The notes below the pieces were generated by a model that worked only from the letters and a program-made list of their open reading frames with translations, was not told where the DNA came from and ran no database searches. This document shows positions 22,041-33,174 of a DNA stretch of 64,000 nucleotides, in pieces (position 1 is the first letter of the stretch; each line of letters starts with the position of its first letter). The stretch is taken from the NCBI GenBank assembly GCA_030280995.1, contig JASXTE010000011.1, forward strand, positions 20,448,103-20,512,102, read 5' to 3'. Source of the stretch: Hemileia vastatrix. Lineage: Eukaryota > Basidiomycota > Pucciniomycetes > Pucciniales > Zaghouaniaceae. Position numbers and translations under genes: made by a program.

Positions 22041-25000
22041 ATGACCTCACCTGCCCCTCCTCCTAATTTTTCTTATCTTCAAGACTCTTCTAATTACCCC
22101 GAGATTAAAGGCATCGAAAAATTGAATGATAAAAACTATAGCACCTGGAAAACAGACATTAAATATGCCCTTACTGTGCGAAATCTCGATCAGTTCCTTC
22201 TTGAAGACTGTCCTATACCTACCGATTCAGATCTCCTCAATATCTTTAACATTCGACAAAGGCAAACGAACACCATAATTAAAATGTTTATGGATAGGCC
22301 GAATCAACACAAATTCATTCTTGACGACGATATAGTGGAACCGGCACAATTGTGGAAACGAATTAGGGACCACTACGCTTCCAAATCAACTCAAAATTGC
22401 TCCTATGTTGTCAATCAACTATTCAAAATCAAATTTACAGAAGGGAACTTACTTGAATCGATGAATGAATTTAGAGGGACAATGAAATTACTACGGGAGG
22501 TGGCACCCGACTTATTTAAGGACAACATACTCTCATACATTATGGGGAACTACGTACTCAATCTTTTACCGGAATCTTACCAAACTTCCGCTACAATCAT
22601 CCTAAGCAAGTACGACATTACCAATCAAAGACCTACGATTGAAAACATCTTCTCTGACATAGAAACTGAAGTTACCCGTCGAAAAGCTCTGAATCTATCG
22701 AACTCTGGTTCAGTCTTGGCCGTGGACACCAAGACCAAACAACTCTGTTCGAAGGGCAAACATAATCCCTTAGCACCTCATTCGGAATCTTCCTGCTTTC
22801 AACTTCATCCCGAGAAACGTGACGAATTTCTCAAAAGGAAAAAGGAAAGGGAGAATCGCAATAATGAAAACTCTCACAAAGTATTGTCAATTATAGACAA
22901 ATTACTGAACGATCATGCCATACTGGACAGTGGCGCATCATTCTCTATTTTCAACAACCAAAATTTCTTCGACACTTATCACAATACAAAAACTTCATTG
23001 TCAATGGCCAATGGAGATGAGTTAACTGCCCTTGGACAAGGCAAAGCTCTATTTTCATCAAATCTAGGACATAACTTCAATATTGACAATGCTCTTTATG
23101 CACCCGACGTCAAAGCAAACCTAATTTCTCTAGTGGACATCTTATCAGATGGTTGGAGCTTAATTAATGAAAAGGGACGATTTAAAATTAAAGATCAAAA
23201 CACTACCCTCATGGAGTGTTCTTCAAAAGGACGAATATTAACATTTCCATTAGTTAAAAGCTCTGCCTTAAACTCTATCAATAATATCAATGCAACAGAC
23301 GAGAAGTTGAGACTCCTTCATCATAGCTATGGGCATCCCAATAATCAAATCATGGAAAAGATATCACCAGGTTTGAACTTCTCTGACTTTTCCTGTAAAA
23401 CATGTGCTCTTGCTAAAGCTCATGTATTACCTTTCTCGGGCACTTTTCCGACTCCTGAATCTCCTCTGGATGTTATTCATATGGACCTATGTGGCCCTAT
23501 TACTCCCGAATCCAAAGGAGGAAAATCATATTTTCTCCAAATAGTTGATGGACACTCTCGATTCCGACATGTCAAGTTCTTACAACTCAAATCTGAAACT
23601 TTTGAAAACTATAAAGAATTCAAAACTCTGGTGGAGAATCAACTGGAGCAAAAAGTCAAGTGTATAGTTTCAGATAACGGTGGCGAATTTGTCAATTCAT
23701 CGACGAAAAATCACTTCAAAAATAAAGGAATCATCCACTTACGCACAGCCCCGTACTCACCTCAACAAAATCCAATTGCCGAAAGAGGGAAATGCTCAAT
23801 TGTCGAAAAGGCTAAATGCCTACTTATTGAATCAGGACTGGATGCACATTGGTGGGCAGAAGCAGTCAACACTGCCACTTATCTGCTTAATATCTTACCG
23901 TCTACTTCCCTTGAAAACAACAAATCACCATGGGAACTTTGGCATAAAAACACAAGACTGCCATCTAAGCTACACCCCTTCGGATCTGACGTTGTTTTCA
24001 ATCTTCAAAAACACAAACGTCTCGGCAAATTTGGTAAGAGTGGTGAGGAAGGAATATTCATTGGGTATTGTGACGGTCACGTCAACTATCGCATCTATTC
24101 TCCAGCCTCCGACTCAATCATCACTACTCATGACGTCAACTTCCTAAACACCTTCAACTTGTCAAGTTAAATCTCAAAAGGGACATCTGTCGATTCTCTA
24201 CAATTCCCCGAAATTGCTATCGACACTCAATTTTCTTTCTCGTCTTCAATCCCCACCAATCCTGACCCACTAGAGGAAATCCCTACTCCCACGTCAGAAT
24301 CTTCTGATACACCTATCCTAGACACTGAAGTTCCACCATCAAACAAATCCAAGAACTATGATTATGTCCCTTTTGACACCAGGCCTTCAAAAGAAATTTC
24401 TTCTCAAATTGATACGTCCAATATTCTAACTTCTAAACGAAGAGCCAATGTTGCATGTATGATTGTCACTCCTTTTGACACACCACGTAATTACCATGAG
24501 ACTGTTAACTCACCTGAAAGTGACGAATGGATGAATGCTATTAACAATGAATTGAACAGTATCAGTGAACATGGAGTATGGGAAGAAACACCTCCACCAA
24601 CCAACAACCACCTAATAGGATCAACTTGGACCTTCAAAAAGAAGACGGATTCTGAAGGAAATATCATCAAATATAAAGCTCGACTCTGCGCTCAAGGCTT
24701 CTCTCAAATAGAAGGTATTGAGTACAACAAAACATATGCCCCCACTGGTCGATTAGCTACCCTCAGATTTTTGCTTGGCCTCGCAGCATACAAAGACTGG
24801 GATCTCTGTCAAATGGATGTGCGATCAGCTTTCCTCCATGGTAATCTTGATGAAGATATCTATCTACGATATCCTCTTGGTTACTCTCCTAAAAACAAAA
24901 ATCAATGCCTTCACCTCAAAAAGTCACTCTATGGTCTAAAGCAGAGCCCTCGCTGCTGGTACAATACTCTCGTTGATTTCTTTAAAAGTATTAAATTTAA

Positions 25001-26018
25001 AGCCAGCATAGCCGATCCCTGTCTATTTTATCATACTGATCATTCTCGTCCATGTTATGTATTCATACATGTTGACGATCTCATTATCGGCGGCACTCAC
25101 ATTGACGATTTCAAAATGAAGATCTCAAAAGCCTTTGATATCGGGGATCAAGGCAATTTAAGCTGGGTTCTTGGTATGAAGGTGATCCGGAATCGACCTG
25201 CAAGGACACTCACACTCACTCAACAACTATACGTTCAAAAACTACTTAATGAATTTAATCACACCAACTGTAGGACGGTAACAACTCCCCTAGTTCCCAA
25301 CTCACAATTCTCACAGACCAATGAAACAAAGCTGACACACCTATTCAATTACCGAAGAGCTATTGGGCTACTCAACTACTTGGTATTATGCACAAGACCT
25401 GATCTGGCCTTTGCAGCTAGTTCCTTAGCTCAACATTTGAACCAACCGACTGACGAACAAATTGTGGCCTTCTTCCATATCTTGAGATACCTTCAACTGA
25501 TGAAGAACTTTGGTTTAACATTGGGAAATGTTCCCAACAGCGAACTCGGTGCACTTTCTGGCTTTGCTGATTCAGACTACAACAAATCTCATGATTCTAA
25601 ATCAACCTCTGGTTCACTGGTCTTTCACTTGGGTCTGCTAAGCTGGCGTTCATGCAAGCAACAGTCTGTCTCACTATCAACTTCTGAATCAGAATACTAT
25701 GCTATGACTGAATGCGGCCAGGATCTATTATGGGCAAAAGAGTTATTCAATGATTTCTCCATTCAACTTACCTCCACTCAACTCTACGGTGACAATCAAG
25801 GTGCAATCAATCGAGCCCTAAATCCCTTATATCAACACCGAACTCGTCACATCAACACAAAAGTGTGCTGGTTACGAGAACTAGTCAACACTCAACAACT
25901 TAATATCAAATACATCTCAACTAACATAATGACTGACGACATTCTTACAAAACCCTTACCTAGAATTAAACATCATGAATTCTTATCTAATCTGAACTTA
26001 GGCCCATTGCCGTCTTGA
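22041..26018 (+). CDS. Copia-3 Gag-Pol polyprotein, one in-frame stop
   Basis: The frame is open from the ATG at 22,041 to 26,018 except for a TAA at 24,168-24,170 between integrase and RT: 709 residues before it, the rest after. Order: Gag (KLNDKNYSTWKTDIKYAL); a knuckle-like CSKGKHNPLAPH...CFQLHPEKR of the kind I know from rust Copia elements; protease ILDSGASFSIF; pre-integrase HHSYGHPN...CKTC; integrase HMDLCGPI, VSDNGGEFVN, NPIAERGK (D, D, E); RT YKARLCAQGF, QMDVRSAFLHG, FIHVDDLIIGG; RNase H GFADSDYNKS, TSESEYYAM, YGDNQGAI and a DILTKPLPR terminus. The bases after the stop are open in the same frame, so this is a nonsense codon or a readthrough point, not a frameshift. All catalytic residues I can check are present. 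Confidence 0.93.
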
Positions 26019-26029
26019 GCACGGGTGGG

Positions 26030-26609
26030 TGTTAATATTAGTCGATAATCTACAAACATAATACGTTTACTACATACAGACATATATAGATATATATATT
26101 TAGCTATAGAACCTATAACCCTATCAGTAGAGCACGCTTCTTTATCATCATTTATATGCATACCCTAACAGCAATGTATTTAGGAATGACCGTTAATCTC
26201 TGATTCGGCATTCACTCTTTCTCCTTATTTTTACCTTACGTTATTTTCTTGACTCACACTTCTTTTATCTTAGTTTCTTTTTGTCCTTTTTCTCTTGCCT
26301 TGTCCTCGCTCTTCTGTCCTACTCCCTCGTCCACTATTGTCCCACAACTATAAGTCCTATTGTCCAACTAACACTATTTTTTAATTGTCATCAGGTAAAC
26401 TGTATGTGCTCTACGACTGCAATGAATTCACTCTTTCTCCTTATTTTTACCTTACGTTATTTTCTTCACTCACACTTCTTTTATCTTAGTTTCTTTTTGT
26501 CCTTTTTCTCTTGCCTTGTCCTCGCTTGTCTGTCCTACTCCCTCATCCACTATTGTCCCACAACTATAAGTCCTATTGTCCAACTAACACTATTTGTTAA
26601 TTGTCATCA
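26030..26609 (+). repeat. Copia-3 3' LTR (580 bp)
   Basis: Same length and layout as the 5' LTR, including the 216-bp-period duplication. Differences seen by eye include AGTAATG to AGCAATG, TTCTTCACTC to TTCTTGACTC, TTTGTTAATT to TTTTTTAATT, and CTCGTCCAC to CTCATCCAC. Confidence 0.93.
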
Positions 26610-26614
26610 TACAG

Positions 26615-27483
26615 TCCCCAGTAATAATTCCTTAAGACTTTTCTTTTCAATCTAAAAACTACTGATCCCACGATTTCAAGAATTAATAAAGCTCTATCTG
26701 GTAAATTTAAGAATGTAAATTTAAATTTGTGCCTAAAATTTTGGAATCTTGAATTGTCCCTTTTGTGATCTTTTTTTATTTTTATTTTTATAGTTTTTTA
26801 TAAAAAATGTAAATAAGTGCATCAGGTTACAGGCATCTCTCAATGATGTGATTAACATAAGAAGAATAACAAACTTAAATAATTATTTTATGAAATGATA
26901 AAATTATTTAAAAAATTGATTTTTAACACTTTTTTGGTCTTCAAAAAGTGGTCAGCTCCGGCCAGATCTTTTTTATTTATTTTTATTTTTTATTTTTTTT
27001 ACTAATGACCACTTTTCCGATAAATTTAAAAGAATGTCAAAAATAAATTTTCCAAATAAATCTATGATTCCGAAAAAAGCTAACTGTTTTTATTCTCCTT
27101 CCTATGGTACTTACATCTTTGATGATACATGGATCCTGAGCCTTTTTTATATATTTTTCTTAAAAGAATCACAAAATGTCTAAGCAAGATTATAAAATTC
27201 TAATTTCATATTTGAAATTTATAGGTTTAAAAAAGGAGCTTAATAGGTCTTCAAATAGTTATCCTGGTATTTTCTATGTTGAGAAAAATAATGAGGATTT
27301 AATTCAATGGCCCATACACTATCTAAATATCATGCTAACTTAGAAAAGACTTCATTGATATGGGGTATCAAAGTACTCAGATATACCATTATGGATCCAC
27401 CATGAATTTTGCCTGGATTTGAAATTTTTATGAAAGAAGATTATTTTCCACTAGCCCAATGGCTAGTGGATAAGAAAATAAAA
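26615..27483. other. AT-rich intergenic stretch between Copia-3 and Gypsy-3
   Basis: No frame resembles a known protein. A stem-loop with arms AAAGTGGTCA and TGACCACTTT, separated by a T-rich loop, lies at about 26,945-27,013. A CACTAGCC...GGCTAGTG hairpin sits at about 27,450-27,470 next to the Gypsy-3 target duplication ATAAC (27,484-27,488). Confidence 0.5.
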
Positions 27484-27488
27484 ATAAC

Positions 27489-28259
27489 TGTCACGCGCCA
27501 CGTGACACTCAAGGCAAAAGCAGCTCATTAAATCAATAATATCGAGTTCTAAATCTATACTCGAAGCGCAGAAAGCAATTCTCCATAGCAACTGCGATTC
27601 CCCTTTGTGTACTTACTATTCAACTGCGCTAGCCTAAACTCTAAATCTAAATTAGTCAATCTCTCAATAGTGTGCCTTAGTCTCAATTTCAATAAGCGAC
27701 GCACAGCGCTATGATCAACGTAATAGTACATTAGTAGTTTTCATTAAAAGTTTGTTAATTAATTAAAAGGGGTAAATTGAGCATGGACGGATATTAGCGA
27801 AGAGGGTCTAAGTGTATGTTAGTAATGGTCTGTGGTATGGGAATGGTGCGATGAGAGGGAGGTCAATGCAAGGAGGAATAAAGGATATAAAAGGGTTGGG
27901 TATTTGGTTCGATATTCCTTAGAATTAAATTATAAAACGTATTTACATTTAATAGTGGTAAAATCTTTAAGTTAAATCATTGTTATTGTATCTTTCTTTT
28001 ATTTTCTCAATAATCATTTCTAAAATCCTAAATCTTTGATTATTGAGTTTCCAACCCTTTGTGAGATCTTAAGAATTCCTATTAAATTTGAAACTATATT
28101 ATAATTCTTCTCAAACATACCTTGAACCTGTAGCCCATACTTCGAGTGACCTTTGAATCACTTCCTCGAATCATTCCTCTGTGCTTCGAAGAAGTTTCTA
28201 AATCCCTCATCTCACTTTCAGGAACATCCTCGACCTTGTGCATAGGTTGTCCGGTGACA
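27489..28259 (+). repeat. Gypsy-3 5' LTR (771 bp)
   Basis: It starts TGTCACGCGCCACGTGACAC, whose tip is itself palindromic, and ends CCGGTGACA. A TATA box (GATATAAAAGGG, about 27,885) on the plus strand agrees with plus-strand transcription toward gag at 39,778. It continues into a 47-base leader that Gypsy-2 interrupts at 28,307. Confidence 0.9.
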
Positions 28260-28306
28260 GTATAATTTAATTCTCCGTAGTTCTCATTCTTTGCACTACT
28301 ATGTTA

Positions 28307-29389
28307 TGGTAAGGTAAACTCTTACAGTCGCCTTTCTGTAAGCAGAATCCGGAGGAGATATGTGGATTTAGCTGAAAACCCCGTCCTTCCAATAAAAATA
28401 ACAAAGTAGGTGTTCTAAATCACTAAGCTAACCAATCTACTTGAATCTGATTGATAAAAATAATGAAACTCTAAAATAATTAACGCTTAATGAGATTTGA
28501 ATAAAAGTGGCTGTTGATAAAAAGAAATACTGATAACAACAATTAAGGTGTACCAGTGAAAGATCTGAAAAGATTGACTTTTATGTTTTTATAATAATTT
28601 GAATTTTTATGAGACAGCAATAATCAAGTCCCAGCGATGAAGACCTTTCTAAAGATACCCTATATGAAGTGTGATTTAAATTGTTGAATTGTATTTCTAA
28701 AATGTTATGTAAAAATAATAAATGTTATAAGGGTATTATAACTTATTTAATTTGTTGAGTAATAAAAAATGAGACCGTGGTGGTTAATGATTAAGCTGTA
28801 TGATCTGTCCCCCCCCTCAATTTCGAGTTTGAGAAGCCCTTAAGTATTCCTAGTCACGTGCCTAAGTTTTCCCCTCCAGAGCTCTTCCAGAGTCAATCCG
28901 GAGCCCGTACGGAGTCCGTCCGGACTTCCGGACTCAATTAGAACCTTAAAACTATAATAAAAAATCTAGAAAAATTACACATAATAGAGCTACTTCCCCT
29001 TTACATAATTTTCGTAGTCTGCGCAGCTCTAATTACCCCGTGAAAATTCATCGAAGTTAAGTAATTTCTGAAAACGTAAATATTTCTATAAAACTTTAAA
29101 ATTCATTTAAAAATATAAGAAAAATAGTAAAAATTCTGGGAAATTTCCCAAGGTTCTTGAGTGACTTGACTTGATACTTATAAATTTTTCAGACCATAAA
29201 AATAAGTTTTCTCCGTAAAATAAATTGTTTTTGTGTAGGCATTTGCTCGTGACCAATTTCTTCATCTTTAAAACTCAAATAAATTAAATAAAACCCTTTT
29301 ATATATAAAAAAATAATAACGCCAATCTTGCACGCCGTAATAACTCCATTTACGTGCTTAGGTGCCGTACTAAACTTTAGGCTACCACA
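28307..29389 (-). repeat. Gypsy-2 3' LTR (1,083 bp)
   Basis: On the minus strand it runs TGTGGTAGCC to CTTACCA. It aligns over its full length with 38,645-39,746. Relative to that copy it lacks one 11-base unit of the GTACGGAGTCC repeat and an 8-base block (CCAAACTA). Confidence 0.92.
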
Positions 29390-29402
29390 TCCTCCCTCCA
29401 AT
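29390..29402 (-). promoter_or_regulatory. Gypsy-2 polypurine tract
   Basis: The minus strand reads TTGGAGGGAGGA immediately before the 3' LTR start (TGTGG), the expected place for plus-strand DNA priming. This confirms the element's direction. Confidence 0.75.
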
Positions 29403-29512
29403 CGAGAATGTCCCCATTCTTAAAACTTTGCATAAGTGGTCGAACACAATATTCATCTTTAACCTTCAACCACCATCTTCTTTAATCAACTATAAAATTC
29501 ATCTTCATCAAT

Positions 29513-30205
29513 ATGTCTTCCAAAGAACTTGTCGCTCCATGTGAACTCTGCGCTCGATACCAGGTACCTTGTTTAATGTCCAACCCTAATCTTCCTGGCA
29601 GAACAGCTTGCGACTTATGCCGTGTGAAAAAAGTCAAATGCAACCGGCCAATAGTTCCTTCTAAAACAAACGTATATTTAGGACCAGCAGCTCTCCCTGA
29701 TCCCTCAACTTCTAAAAAGCGATCCAAAATTCCTGTCTTCTTAAAACAAATAAGATCAAAAACAGCTTTAAAAGTTCAATCTTCATCAACGGATCCCGGC
29801 CTAATTTTGCCTTCACAAGATCCTAATCCTATAACGCCAGTACCCCCAACTAACTTTGCTGAGACTATGTTTCCTGGCTCTAAATGTAAGACCCTATTTA
29901 TCTTACTAAAAAAAACTTTTAATCAAAATTGACTAAACCTATGACTTAATAACATATTTGAACTTCTAGCTGTCGAAATAACCAACACTGATGATGTTGG
30001 TAGAGTGAAGACAGACTATATCAATCATTACCCAAATTTTCATTGCTATCTTTTTCTTGACTTTACTAATGAGTTGAAACGAAAAATGCTGGCCTATTTT
30101 CAAGAAACTCCAGCTAATAACCATGAAGACCTCATGAAAAGAAGAATTTTAATGCAAAGCTTTGATAATGATGTTGAACAATTTCAAAGAAATTATCTTT
30201 TCTAA
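29513..30205 (+). CDS. Antisense Zn(II)2Cys6 zinc-cluster gene inside Gypsy-2
   Basis: The gene runs opposite to gag-pol and starts 124 bases inside the 3' LTR. Exon 1 is 29,513-29,885, a GT-AG intron of 84 bases spans 29,886-29,969, and exon 2 is 29,970-30,205; together 609 nt, 202 residues. Residues 10-42 hold cysteines spaced C-x2-C-x6-C-x12-C-x2-C-x6-C (CELC, then CDLCRVKKVKCNRP), the exact pattern of fungal GAL4-type binuclear clusters, with the basic residues typical of the second half. A proline/serine-rich linker follows, then a charged helical C-terminus (FTNELKRKMLAYFQ). There is no fungal transcription-factor middle domain; the protein is far shorter than usual members. It may bind DNA and regulate the element or the host; that is inference. 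Gypsy-3 has a counterpart at 45,507-46,482. Confidence 0.8.
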
Positions 30206-30793
30206 CAGTATAACTTGATAAAATTTTGTTTTTGCTTGGTCTTCTTAAACTTTCAACATAAATGATGTTTTCTTTCTTCTCTGGCTTGATATAACATAAA
30301 ATAAAATAATATAAATCTTGTGATGATTCCACTACTGAGAGCAAGGTTTGAATCCCTTCAGACTCCCATATACCAGTCTTCCTTCTTGTCACAGCATTGA
30401 GAGAGTGGATCTTCCTATGAGCCGAATACTCCTGATTCCAACCTCATAGGGCCCCCCACTGAGCCGAATTCTATGATTCCAATCTCGCCATAAGGTCCTC
30501 CAAGCTTCACACCAAAAAAAAATGGCCTAACTATGAGGCACTAAAAAAAATCATTCCCTAAAATCCAACTACCATCCTAACTTCTGATTCCTTCATCACA
30601 ATTTTCAAACTTTGCTATACAGCAAACCCATAAAATACTTTTGCCAGGCTTCCAATAATAATATTAACTTTAGACCATGTTAAAGCGCCACAAATTTCAC
30701 CTAATTAACCATTATGCTTTCCTTAGCATCATCACCACCTAAAATCTTAACCTCCTAAAGCTATCAGCACCCAATTCCAGAAATAATTGAATA
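30206..30793. other. Non-coding part of Gypsy-2 after the antisense gene
   Basis: Sequence between the zinc-cluster gene stop and the hairpin-repeat field. A short doublet (GAGCCGAAT...CTGATTCCAA and GAGCCGAATTCTATGATTCC) occurs at about 30,419-30,485. The rest shows no gene or recognisable motif. Confidence 0.5.
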
Positions 30794-32440
30794 ACCAGTT
30801 TAGAGTCTTAGTGGACAGTGATAAATTAAAAGATTGAATTGAGTTATCCAAACAAGATTGACATTCCAATTTAAATTCTTGGTAGACCAAACATATAATC
30901 GATTGCCAGTTTATGGTCTTGGTGGACCAAAGATCGTTTAAGTGCATAAATATCTTGATATATTCCTAAGTAAGGCCTAGGCTTGACCAAAGATTGAATA
31001 AATTTGATAATCCAGTTTAATGTCATAGTGGACCAAACATTTGATCGACAAGTAATCCAGTATAAGGCCATAGTGGTCCAATGAATGTTGAATTATCCTG
31101 CAGATATTAATTTTCCAGTTTAAAGTCATAGTGGACTAAACAATGAATGAACTACCAGTTTAAAGTCATGGTGGACCAAACATTTAATCGATAAGAAATC
31201 CAGTTTAAGGTCATGGTGGACCCAACACTTGATAATAGTCCAGTTTAAGGTCTTGGTGGACCTAACATTTGATTTATATAAAAAGAAATCCGTCTCCAAA
31301 AATATCCATAAAATCTATGTTATCCTTGAAATTCAGTTTAAAGTCTTGAAGGACTAACAGCTCCAATATAAAATCTTTAATGAAAGTCTTGAAAATTAGC
31401 CAGTTTAAAGTCTTGGAGGACTAACAGCTCCAAAATTTGTATAAAACCTTAAGGAAAGTCTTGAACAGTAGCCAGTTTAAAGTCTTGGAGGACTAACAGA
31501 TCCAAAATACATATATAAAAAAAAACCTTAAAGAACGTCTTGAAAAGTAGCCAGTTTAAAGTCTTGGAGGACTAACAGATCCAAAATACATATAAAAAAA
31601 AACCTTAAAGAACGTCTTGAAAAGTAGCCAGTTTAAGTCTTGGAGGACTAACAGATCCAAAATATGTATAAAAAACCTTAAAGAACGTCTTGAAAAGTAG
31701 CCAGTTTAAAGTCTTGGAGGACTAACAGATATCTTGAAGTAAAATCCCATTGGTATTGAGTTCCCCTAGACCCTGTTTCCTGTCTAAACTATATGAATAA
31801 ACTAAAAAGAATGATGACTGAAAAAAAATAAAACTAAGAAATATAATAATTATGATTTAATTAATTTTTTTTTTATTTTATTATTTTATTTTTATTATTA
31901 TTATTATTATTATTATTTTTTTTTAATTTTAATTTTAATTTTTTTTTTTTTTTTTTTTAAATTTAAAATAAAAGATTTTAGAAAAGATAGTTTTTAAATA
32001 AAAGTTAAAATTTAATTTTAAAGAAAGATAAATGAATGTGAAAAGAAAGATAAAAAAAGTACTAAAAAAATTTTAAAATAAAATTTTAAAAGATGCCCCC
32101 TGGCCATTTGATGAGCCGTACCCTCGACATCATACCCACATCCAAGTGCAACTTGATGTGGTTACACAATTTTGAGAAATTGAAAAGAAAAGAAAATAAA
32201 TGAAAACTTTTAGAAGATAATTTTTATAATGATGATCACTGGGTGGGCTCCCTCCAATTTATAAAAATGATTAGAGACCACCAGTGAGCATCACATTTAC
32301 ATTAATTCATAATATATATTAAAGAAAAGAAATCACAATCTAACATAAAAAATCAAAAACAAAATAAAAAAAATCTTGAATCCGGCGTTGAGAGCGGTGT
32401 CTCTTGATTCGTTCCAGTTTATAGTCTTAGTGGACTTCCT
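30794..32440 (-). repeat. Hairpin-tail repeat field of Gypsy-2, GTC/GAC-stem types
   Basis: More than a dozen copies of a 22-25 base motif, written on the plus strand as CCAGTTTAA then a 4-base stem, a 6-base loop and the matching stem. Stems seen: GGTC/GACC (about 30,915, 31,205, 31,245), AGTC/GACT (about 31,115, 31,335, 31,405, 31,480, 31,560, 31,710, 32,415), GTC/GAC with one mismatch elsewhere. Loops are TTGGTG, TTGGAG, ATAGTG, ATGGTG, TTGAAG. From 31,399 to about 31,730 the motif is part of a tandem array with a period of roughly 75-82 bases (TTAAAGAACGTCTTGAAAAG spacers). Confidence 0.8.
31860..32100. repeat. Low-complexity A/T tract
   Basis: Runs of T, TTA and AAAT repeats (for example ATTATTATTATTATT) with almost no G or C. 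It looks like simple sequence within the non-coding 3' part of Gypsy-2. Confidence 0.8.
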
Positions 32441-32759
32441 AAAATTAAAAGACAAAGCCAGGATTCAACTAGAAACAGGGAAAATTTTGGAAACGAACAT
32501 TATGGGGTAATTGTGTATAGAGCAGCCAGCCCATCAATTACCCCCACACTTGCCAATATTTAATTAAGAAGGTTCCCCTGTGAACACTTCTTCCAATAAA
32601 TTTTAAAATTTTTCCAACACTATCTTCGCCCATATTTTAAGTATTTTAAATTTTGAAAATTTTCAATGAAGGTTTTCTCGTATTTCGTTATGTTTCATCA
32701 CAGTTTCGTTGCCCATATGCAGTGTAACGATGGTAAATTATTTGATAAAAAAAAAAGAT

Positions 32760-33174
32760 AGTTTATACTCGTTGCGGAGGAATCCATAAAATTTCGTAGA
32801 TATCATAGTTTATCCTCGTTGCGGAGGTTAATAAAATTTGATAAATGTCATTAAAATTGTAGTTTATCCTCATTTCGGAGTTATCCATATAATTTCATAA
32901 ATGTCATAGTTTATCCTCATTGCGGAGGAATCCATAAAGTTTTCATTGATATCATAGTTTATCCTCATTGCGGAGGTATAAATTTAATAAAAGTCATTAA
33001 AATTGTAGTTTATCCTCATTTCGGAGTTCAATAAAATTTGATAAATGTCATTAAAATTGTAGTTTATCCTCATTTCGAAGTTATCCATATAATTTCATAA
33101 ATGTCATAGTTTATCCTCATTGCGGAGGAATCCATCAAATTTCGTAGATATCATAGTTTATCCTCATTGCGGAA
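32760..33174 (-). repeat. Hairpin-tail repeat field of Gypsy-2, CCTC/GAGG-stem type
   Basis: Nine near-tandem copies, about 45-60 bases apart, of TAGTTTATCCTC, a 6-base loop (ATTGCG, GTTGCG, ATTTCG) and GGAG(G). The last copy (about 33,153-33,174) lies inside the integrase frame and encodes its final residues FRNEDKL. Between copies are TCCATAAAATTTC and TGATAAATGTCATTAAAATTG blocks that repeat in turn. Confidence 0.85.

Larger units (their letters stand above)
21344..26609 (+). mobile_element. Copia-3: nearly intact Ty1/Copia retrotransposon
   Basis: It is 5,266 bp with two 580-bp LTRs, a copia-type primer site, one gag-pol frame and a polypurine tract (GAGCACGGGTGGG) before the 3' LTR. Target duplications TACAG flank it (21,339-21,343 and 26,610-26,614). 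The LTRs differ at about six positions (around 1%), so insertion is recent. The only lesion I see in the frame is one TAA at 24,168. Confidence 0.95.

Noticed and set aside
31860..32100. Possible replication origin or centromeric AT tract
   Set aside because: Only simple low-complexity sequence inside a retroelement; nothing specific supports such a role.
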